Shown: piece by piece, positions 6,576 to 11,592 of the stretch
Layout: every line of letters starts with the position of its first letter
Position numbering within the stretch: position 1 is the first letter of the stretch
Source of the DNA: Treponema sp.
GTDB lineage: Bacteria; Spirochaetota; Spirochaetia; Treponematales; Breznakiellaceae
Direction: 5' to 3'
Assembly: GCA_031255815.1 (NCBI GenBank)
Contig: JAIRRU010000207.1
Coordinates: 1-11,592, forward strand
Length of the DNA stretch: 11,592 nucleotides
Notes under the pieces: generated by a model
What the model was told of the DNA's origin: nothing
What the model saw: only the letters and a program-made list of their open reading frames with translations
The model's database searches: none
Made by a program: the position numbers and the translations under genes

Positions 6576-7241
6576 GTGAATTTACTGGAACTAAAGGGAA
6601 TTAACAAATTCTACGGGAGCCTCAAAGCGCTGCAGGATATCAACCTTAGCGTCGGAAAAGGGGAATGGCTTGCCATCATGGGCCCCTCGGGCTCGGGAAA
6701 AACCACCATGATGAATATTGTCGGTTGTATGGACAAGCCCTCTTCGGGATCGGTGATTCTGAACGGCGCCAATATTTCCCGGGAAAGCGCCAGAAACCTT
6801 ACCACCATCAGGCGGGATACGATAGGCCTTATCTTTCAGCAGTTCCACCTGGTGAACTACCTTACCGCCCTGGAGAATGTGATGGTGGCCCAGTATTACC
6901 ACAGTATGCCCGACGAAAAAGAGGCCCTGGCGGCCCTGGATAGGGTGGGCCTTGCCTCACGGGCGAAGCATCTGCCCAGCCAGCTTTCCGGCGGGGAACA
7001 GCAGCGGGTTTGCATCGCCCGGGCGCTGATCAATTACCCCATGCTTATCCTCGCGGACGAACCTACCGGGAACCTGGACGAGGCCAACGAGAAAATCGTG
7101 ATAGATATTTTCAAGCAGCTCCACGCCGAAGGCAGCACTATTATTGTGGTTACCCACGATCCGGAAGTCGCCGAAGACGCCCAGCGGACGGTGGTGCTGG
7201 AACACGGCAGAATTGCGCGGATAGTCAGCAACAGAAGATGA
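6576..7241 (+). CDS. LolD/MacB-type ABC transporter ATP-binding protein (Cj1663-like)
   Basis: A 221-residue ATPase of the LolD/MacB/FtsE type, the normal length for a stand-alone subunit. It shows Walker [10 protein letters not shown] (36-44), the Q-loop in IFQQFHL (86-92), the signature LSGGEQQ (137-143), Walker B LILADE (157-162) and the H-loop His194, so it should be catalytically competent. The start is GTG at 6576, six bases after AAGGAG (6564-6569). Another in-frame GTG at 6534 overlaps the upstream stop and has no ribosome site. It powers the two preceding FtsX-like permeases. The stop is followed after only seven bases by the FMN-binding lipoprotein gene, implying co-transcription and probably coupled translation. 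The substrate of the transporter is unknown. In the P19 locus of Campylobacter the ATPase occupies the same position. Confidence 0.93.
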   Translation: MNLLELKGINKFYGSLKALQDINLSVGKGEWLAIMGPSGSGKTTMMNIVGCMDKPSSGSVILNGANISRESARNLTTIRRDTIGLIFQQFHLVNYLTALENVMVAQYYHSMPDEKEALAALDRVGLASRAKHLPSQLSGGEQQRVCIARALINYPMLILADEPTGNLDEANEKIVIDIFKQLHAEGSTIIVVTHDPEVAEDAQRTVVLEHGRIARIVSNRR

Positions 7242-7248
7242 AAGCGGG

Positions 7249-7677
7249 ATGTTTATGCGGAAAACACGGGTTGTATTTTTAGGCTTTGCCGTTTTGCTGC
7301 TTGCCGGCTGCGGGGGAGCCGCCTATAAGGACGGCCTTTACACGGGAAAAAGCGGCACGGACGATACCGGCGCCTGGGGGGAGGTAACGATCACCGTGGA
7401 GGCCGGGAAGATACGGGACTGCGAATTTATCACACGGCAGAAAGACGGGACTCCTAAAGACGAAAACTACGGGAAGATCAACGGGGAAATATCAAACCGG
7501 GATTACTACGACAAAGCCCAGCTTGCGGTAGAAGCAATGGAAAAATACGCCGCCGCTTACCGGCGGGCCGGCAGCCTGAAGGATGTGGAAGCCGTAAGCG
7601 GCGCCACCATTGCCTACAATCAGTTTATCGAAGCGGTGGAAACCGCCCTGGAAAAGGCAAGGCAGGCGCGCCGCTGA
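7249..7677 (+). CDS. FMN-binding (FMN_bind) domain lipoprotein
   Basis: A 142-residue lipoprotein. Residues 1-20 are a signal sequence ending in the perfect lipobox LAGC, with Cys21 as the lipidated residue. The remainder is a single FMN_bind domain: YKDGLYTG near the N-terminus, a middle region rich in charged residues, and VEAVSGATIAYNQF at 113-126. The SGAT (117-120) matches the motif whose threonine is covalently joined to FMN by ApbE in RnfG and NqrC. The residue three before the motif is Glu rather than the usual Asp, so flavinylation is likely but unproved. No ApbE gene lies in the window. The gene follows the ATPase by seven bases and closes the cluster, where Campylobacter has thioredoxin-like genes. 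It may pass electrons to iron or to the cysteine-rich DUF2318 protein; that role is inference. ATG 7255 is an alternative start. Confidence 0.87.
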   Translation: MFMRKTRVVFLGFAVLLLAGCGGAAYKDGLYTGKSGTDDTGAWGEVTITVEAGKIRDCEFITRQKDGTPKDENYGKINGEISNRDYYDKAQLAVEAMEKYAAAYRRAGSLKDVEAVSGATIAYNQFIEAVETALEKARQARR

Positions 7678-7689
7678 TCGGCCGCGGGC

Positions 7690-9477
7690 TCAGGCCGAGC
7701 CGGCTTCAAGGGCCTCCGGGAAGCTGAACTGGGCCGAGTGGAGTTCCGCGTATAGGCCGTCTCCGGCGAGAAGCTCCTCGTGGGTGCCTTCCTCGCGTAT
7801 CCCCTCGTTGTCGATTACCACGATACGGTCGGCGTTTCTGATGGTTGAAAGCCGGTGGGCAATGACCATGGTGGTCCGGCCCTTGGACAATTCTTCCAGG
7901 GCCCGCTGAATCTTGTACTCCGTCGCCGAGTCGAGGGCGCTGGTCGCTTCGTCAAGGATCAGTATGGGCGGGTTTTTAAGGAAGATCCGCGCGATAGAGA
8001 TCCGCTGTTTCTGGCCGCCGGATAGTTTTATCCCCCGCTCTCCAACCAGGGTATCGTAGCCCTGGGGCATATCGAGAATGTCCTCGTGAATCTCCGCCCG
8101 CCTGGCGGCCTCAATAATCTCCTCTTCCCCCGCGCTGATTCTGCCGTAAGCGATGTTTTCCCGGATGGTGCCCGCGAAGAGGAAAACGTCCTGCTGGACT
8201 ATGCCGATATTCCGCCTGAGGGATTCGAGGCTTAGCTCCCTGATATCGCGGCCGTCGATGCTTATGCCGCCCTGGCGGATTTCGTAGAAGCGGGGGAGCA
8301 GGTGGCAGAGGGTGGTCTTGCCGCCCCCCGAAGGGCCGACAAGGGCAAGGGTAGTTCCCTTGGGGATGGAAAGGTTGATGTTTTTCAGCACGTAGCGTTC
8401 GCTGGCGGCGGCGTCTTCGGTATAGGCGAAGGCGACATCCTTGTATCTGATATTGCCTTTTACGTTTTCCAGTGAAACCGCGCCGGGCTTGTCCTGTATG
8501 TCGGGCCGTATCCGCATGATCTCGATAAAACGGTTAAAGCCCGCCATGCCGCTGGTAAACTGCTCGACAAAATTTTGAAGCCGCCTGACCGGCTGGAGGA
8601 AGGCGGCGACAAAGAGATTGCAGGTGATAAGTTCCGCAAGGGTAAACTTGTTCCCCATGATAAGGATGCCGCCGGTGGCGATGACGACCACGGTAAGGAC
8701 ATGCGTCATAAGATCAATTTTACTGCTAAAAGCCGCCATAGCCTTGTAATAATTCTTTTTGGCGTTCTTAAAGTTCTCGTTTCCCCCTTTGAATTTGGTG
8801 TTTTCGTAGAATTCGTTGGTAAAGGCCTTCGCCACCCGGGCGCCTGAAATACTGGATTCCAGCGAGGCGTTTATCTCGGCGGTGCGCTCCTTGACGGTTT
8901 TCGACGCCGCCCGCATGGTACGCCGCGAAATGATGGTAAAGACCAGCATGACCGGAACAAGGACGAGAAGCACCACGGCCATTTCCCACCGTATGGTAAA
9001 GACCAGGATAAACGAACCTGTCAGGGTAAGAAAGGAGATAAAGAGATCCTCCGGCCCGTGGTGGGCCAGCTCGGTAACTTCAAAAAGATCGGTGGTTACC
9101 CGGGACATAATCTGCCCCGTGCGGTTATTGTCGTAAAAAGAAAAGGGCAGCTCCTGAAGGTGGCTAAAGAGATCCCGCCTCATGTCCGCTTCAATATACG
9201 CCCCTACGGTATGCCCCCAGTAGGCTACAAAGTAGGTAAAGGCCATCCTGAACAGGTAGAGGGCGATCATAGAACCAATGAGGATGAAAAAGAAACGGTA
9301 AAGCCCGCCCGGAAGGAGGCGCTCAATGGCATACTTGGTCATCATGGGAAAGACCAGGTCGGTTGCCGAGATCAAAGACGCGCAAACCATGTCCGCCAGA
9401 AAGAGCTTCCAGTGGGGCCTGTAGTAAGAGGCGAAAACGCGGAGAGGGGATTTGTCAAAAGTGTTTTTTACCGGCAT
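7690..9477 (-). CDS. ABC exporter with fused membrane and ATPase domains (MsbA/LmrA-like)
   Basis: A 595-residue half-transporter with a six-helix type IV (exporter) membrane domain at about 20-315 and a C-terminal ATPase at about 340-580. The ATPase has Walker A GPSGGGKTT (381-389), a Q-loop in IGIVQQD (424-430), signature LSGGQ (485-489), Walker B ILILDE (505-510) with catalytic Glu510, and His541. All are intact. It should work as a homodimer; the substrate (lipid, peptide or drug) cannot be read from sequence. No partner half-transporter is adjacent, since the neighbouring genes are unrelated. The ATG at 9477 lacks a Shine-Dalgarno and lies six bases from an extended -10 promoter element, suggesting a leaderless mRNA. 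The 3' end is only 12 bases from the convergent FMN-binding gene. There is no evidence that it takes part in iron uptake. Confidence 0.92.
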   Translation of the reverse strand: MPVKNTFDKSPLRVFASYYRPHWKLFLADMVCASLISATDLVFPMMTKYAIERLLPGGLYRFFFILIGSMIALYLFRMAFTYFVAYWGHTVGAYIEADMRRDLFSHLQELPFSFYDNNRTGQIMSRVTTDLFEVTELAHHGPEDLFISFLTLTGSFILVFTIRWEMAVVLLVLVPVMLVFTIISRRTMRAASKTVKERTAEINASLESSISGARVAKAFTNEFYENTKFKGGNENFKNAKKNYYKAMAAFSSKIDLMTHVLTVVVIATGGILIMGNKFTLAELITCNLFVAAFLQPVRRLQNFVEQFTSGMAGFNRFIEIMRIRPDIQDKPGAVSLENVKGNIRYKDVAFAYTEDAAASERYVLKNINLSIPKGTTLALVGPSGGGKTTLCHLLPRFYEIRQGGISIDGRDIRELSLESLRRNIGIVQQDVFLFAGTIRENIAYGRISAGEEEIIEAARRAEIHEDILDMPQGYDTLVGERGIKLSGGQKQRISIARIFLKNPPILILDEATSALDSATEYKIQRALEELSKGRTTMVIAHRLSTIRNADRIVVIDNEGIREEGTHEELLAGDGLYAELHSAQFSFPEALEAGSA

Positions 9478-9480
9478 AAT
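9452..9480 (+). promoter_or_regulatory. Promoter for the flavodoxin-like gene
   Basis: TTGTCA (9452-9457) and CATAAT (9475-9480) are 17 bases apart and each matches consensus in 5 of 6 positions. The predicted start near 9487 gives a leader of about 30 bases including the Shine-Dalgarno GGGAGGA (9504-9510). The -10 overlaps the start codon of the divergent exporter gene. Confidence 0.65.
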
Positions 9481-9483
9481 GCA

Positions 9484-9492
9484 ACTATACCA
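9484..9492 (-). promoter_or_regulatory. Extended -10 promoter for the ABC exporter (leaderless)
   Basis: On the minus strand the sequence reads TGGTATAGT, an extended -10 (TGn plus TATAGT, 5 of 6 to consensus). The -10 ends six bases before the ATG, so transcription would begin at or next to the start codon. No convincing -35 is present 17 bases upstream (TATCCT), which fits an extended -10 promoter. Confidence 0.5.
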
Positions 9493-9516
9493 AACTTGGG
9501 GCCGGGAGGATAAGCC

Positions 9517-10026
9517 ATGAAAACCCTGATCGTCTATTATTCTTATGAAGGGAACTGCGCCTTGGCGGCGGAAACGCTCAAAGAGCTGCTTAACGCCGAT
9601 ATTCTAGAAATTAAAACCGAAGATGAAAAAAAACGCAAGGGTCCGGCAAAATATTTCTGGGGAGGCCGCCAGGTTTTTTCCCATATTAAACCGGCCCTTA
9701 AGCCCTACAGCTTTGACGCCGGCCCCTGGGATCTTATCGTTCTGGGGACGCCGGTCTGGGCCGGTTCCCCCGCGCCGGCCATGGTGTCCTTCCTGGACAA
9801 AACGAAGATCAGCGGGAAACGGATCGCCCTCTTCGTCTGCCATGCCGGAGGGATGGGGAAAGCCCTGGAAAAGCTGAAGGCCCTGCTGCCCCTTAACAGC
9901 ATCGCGGGGGAAATCGGCTTGGTGAATCCCCTCCGGCAGGGCAAACAGGAACTAAAGGCAAAACTGGAGGCTTGGGTTAGGGAACTGGCGGGAAGCGATT
10001 ACCGCAAGGCAATGCCTAGGCCTTGA
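9517..10026 (+). CDS. Flavodoxin-like protein
   Basis: A 169-residue cytoplasmic flavodoxin-fold protein. The start ATG follows GGGAGGA (9504-9510) at ideal distance. The N-terminal beta strand and phosphate loop read LIVYYSYEGNCALAA (4-18), a variant of the FMN-binding SxTGNT loop in which Thr is replaced by Cys14. The word GTPVWAGSPAPAM (77-89) is the conserved second loop of the flavodoxin_4-like family, and FVCHAGGMGKAL (106-117) corresponds to the third. Such proteins are electron carriers or small FMN-dependent oxidoreductases; many flavodoxins replace ferredoxin under iron limitation, but this subgroup is not proved to do so. It is divergent from the exporter and its last 11 bases overlap the 3' end of the convergent isomerase-like gene. 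Family is firm; the physiological partner is unknown. Confidence 0.87.
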   Translation: MKTLIVYYSYEGNCALAAETLKELLNADILEIKTEDEKKRKGPAKYFWGGRQVFSHIKPALKPYSFDAGPWDLIVLGTPVWAGSPAPAMVSFLDKTKISGKRIALFVCHAGGMGKALEKLKALLPLNSIAGEIGLVNPLRQGKQELKAKLEAWVRELAGSDYRKAMPRP

Positions 10027-11461
10027 CTATCACGCTTTCCAATCCGAGAATTTCGCCGATCTTTTGGATGATTGCCGCCCGGTGGCCCAATCCTAAGGCG
10101 TAATGATGGGTAGGGCCTTCCATTACCCAGGCTTTTATAAAGGTTTTGATGTCGGGCTTAAAAAACCCCCGGGTGTTGGTATTTCCCGTGGGGGGTATGG
10201 GGCCTTTTACGCTTTCCCCCTCACCGATGACCAGTTTCATTTTTCCCTGGGCGGTTTGCGTAATTCCCAGCATGGTGATGGGCCCTTCTTTTAGATGGAA
10301 TTCCACCGAAGCGCCCCGGCCCGGCTTGCCGTGGTATTTAATAAGGCTCCTCAGAACGGGCTTCCCGTCTGCTATGGCTATATGGTGCGGCCCGTCGTGC
10401 CCTACGAGGATGAACCCTTCATCAAAATCTATAGGGTGAAATTCGGCAAAACTGCCTCCCATGCCAAGACGATCCATAATGAGCATAGCTATACAAGTTT
10501 TAAGATCGTATTCGCCGCACATGGGAAAGCCCTGGCCGTTAAGGATTGAGTTGCCCACGATCAGGCTGGAACAAATTTCCCTGTTCAGCGAACCTTCTTC
10601 CCCTTCATAATAATAGGCCAGCCCGGTAAGGCGGTAACGTTCCACGAGTTTATCCAGGGCGCAGGCGGATTTGGCCGCCTGCCGGAGGTCCTCTTCCGTC
10701 AGTTTCCTGGTTACAGGATCATTTTTTGGAGCCGGTGTATCAAATTCCCGTAATATATAAGACGCCTTCTCATCAATTTCTCTGTCTGTAACATCCCGGT
10801 AACAGACGGCCAGATAATCTGGTTCCAGGAGCGGTACATGGAGTCCAAAAGCAGAGGAAACGGCCGCAGGATCCGTATGCATGTCGTACATTGATTCCAG
10901 CACATGCCCCATAAGGCCTATACGGGCCCCTTTAAGGGAATGCAAAACCCGGGCAATATCGCACCAGTCCGCTAATTTCCGTACAACGTCACTGTCATCA
11001 TGCAGTTTACCGATAATGACATCATCCAGGGGCTTGCCCATCCGGACGGCGACCCCGGCAAATTCCGGCACCGAGCAGATGTTGTCATTCTCGAGCTGCA
11101 TAAAGGTACTGGCAATAGTATAGTCCATGGCAGAACGAGGCTGGACGGCAACAAGTACAACCGGAATATTTATATCCCGTATAATCGGGGCAAAGGTGGA
11201 AGATGTGGCATATGTCAGCATGTTGCAGAAAATAATATCAAGCCTGTCCGCCTGCATGCGGCCCAAGGTTGAGTAAGCCTTTTCACTGGTATCCGCCATG
11301 CCGTAATCGAAGAGTTCAATATCTTTGGGCAACAGCTCCTTAAACTCCTGATGGTATTTTATCAGATTGTTGAGAAGCCCCTCGAACTGGGACCAGTAGA
11401 TTTCATGCCCAACGCCGAATACACCTATCCTCGGAAAAGTTGTTTTTTTGCGAATTATCAT
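10016..11461 (-). CDS. L-arabinose/L-fucose isomerase-like protein
   Basis: A 481-residue protein resembling the isomerase-like family related to L-arabinose isomerase (AraA) and L-fucose isomerase. Its N-terminal half (about 10-240) has the Rossmann-like layout of these enzymes, beginning RIGVFGVGHEIYW. The C-terminal half contains GEYD (316-319), AEFHPIDFDEG (339-349), GHDGPHH (354-360) and PTHHYALGLGH (450-460). These align in order with the regions of AraA that hold the metal-binding Glu and His residues, here probably Glu317, Glu340, His355 or His360, and His453. A divalent-metal-dependent aldose-ketose isomerase activity is therefore plausible, but the protein is distant from true AraA and no sugar-kinase neighbour is visible, so the substrate is unknown. 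A Shine-Dalgarno (GGGAGA, minus strand) precedes the ATG. GC is visibly lower than in the iron cluster. Confidence 0.8.
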   Translation of the reverse strand: MIIRKKTTFPRIGVFGVGHEIYWSQFEGLLNNLIKYHQEFKELLPKDIELFDYGMADTSEKAYSTLGRMQADRLDIIFCNMLTYATSSTFAPIIRDINIPVVLVAVQPRSAMDYTIASTFMQLENDNICSVPEFAGVAVRMGKPLDDVIIGKLHDDSDVVRKLADWCDIARVLHSLKGARIGLMGHVLESMYDMHTDPAAVSSAFGLHVPLLEPDYLAVCYRDVTDREIDEKASYILREFDTPAPKNDPVTRKLTEEDLRQAAKSACALDKLVERYRLTGLAYYYEGEEGSLNREICSSLIVGNSILNGQGFPMCGEYDLKTCIAMLIMDRLGMGGSFAEFHPIDFDEGFILVGHDGPHHIAIADGKPVLRSLIKYHGKPGRGASVEFHLKEGPITMLGITQTAQGKMKLVIGEGESVKGPIPPTGNTNTRGFFKPDIKTFIKAWVMEGPTHHYALGLGHRAAIIQKIGEILGLESVIVKA

Positions 11462-11491
11462 TTTTTGCTTCTCCCTGTCATTTGTTCGGAA

Positions 11492-11520
11492 ATTATATCC
11501 CTCTGTTCCGTTCCCCGCAA
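11492..11520 (-). promoter_or_regulatory. Promoter for the isomerase-like gene
   Basis: On the minus strand TTGCGG (11515-11520) and a perfect TATAAT (11492-11497) are separated by 17 bases. Transcription would start near 11485, about 24 bases before the ATG, leaving room for the Shine-Dalgarno GGGAGA at about 11472-11477. Confidence 0.7.
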
Positions 11521-11557
11521 TATGTGTTATTTGTGGTAGTTCCCTGAAATATATGTA

Positions 11558-11580
11558 TTCGTTGCTTTATTCGTAGCGAA
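11558..11580. promoter_or_regulatory. Weak dyad upstream of the isomerase promoter
   Basis: TTCGTTGC (11558-11565) and GTAGCGAA (11573-11580) form an 8-bp dyad with two G-U type mismatches around a 7-base centre. It lies about 38 bases upstream of the -35 element and could be an activator or operator site for sugar-responsive control. The evidence is slight. Confidence 0.25.
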
Positions 11581-11592
11581 GGGTTTAATACC

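Noticed and set aside
7678..7704. Hairpin GGCTC/GAGCC at the convergent gene ends as a bidirectional terminator
   Set aside because: The stem is only 5 bp, lies mostly within the exporter coding sequence and lacks a T run on both strands.

Overview
The window looks like a spirochaete chromosome, most probably a termite-gut-type Treponema. This is inferred from gene content: a P19/Tp34-type iron protein, a Treponema-like LigA tail, and a GC-rich genome with TTG/GTG starts. No rRNA, tRNA, CRISPR array or intact mobile element was seen.

Layout. Positions 1-159 hold the 3' end of a BRCT-domain gene, probably the NAD-dependent DNA ligase ligA. Positions 160-333 are a regulatory region with a good sigma70-type promoter (TTGACG-N17-TATCTT), three GTTAG motifs and a 7-bp-arm palindrome touching the ribosome binding site. 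From 334 to 7677 runs a seven-gene plus-strand cluster: an FTR1-family permease with a periplasmic domain, a P19/Tp34 metal-binding protein, a DUF2318 polytopic membrane protein with a five-cysteine C-terminus, two FtsX/MacB-like ABC permeases, their LolD-type ATPase, and a small FMN-binding lipoprotein. From 7690 to 9477 on the minus strand is a fused ABC exporter. A flavodoxin-like gene (9517-10026) diverges from it across only 39 bp with back-to-back promoters. The right end (10016-11461, minus) encodes an L-arabinose/L-fucose isomerase-like protein with its own promoter and visibly lower GC.

How the genes work together. The first six cluster genes match, in content and order, the P19 iron-uptake system known from Campylobacter (Cj1658-Cj1663). 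In that model P19 binds metal in the periplasm, FTR1 moves iron through the inner membrane, and the DUF2318 protein plus the FtsX-type ABC module are accessory parts of poorly understood mechanism. In Campylobacter thioredoxin-like genes follow. Here that slot is taken by a lipoprotein FMN_bind domain with an SGAT motif, suggesting that flavin redox chemistry serves the same need, for example reduction of iron or delivery of electrons. This is the most interesting feature of the window. The exporter, flavodoxin and isomerase genes look like independent units.

Several intergenic stem-loops inside the cluster (before p19, before the DUF2318 gene, and before the first permease) suggest graded expression within one long transcript.
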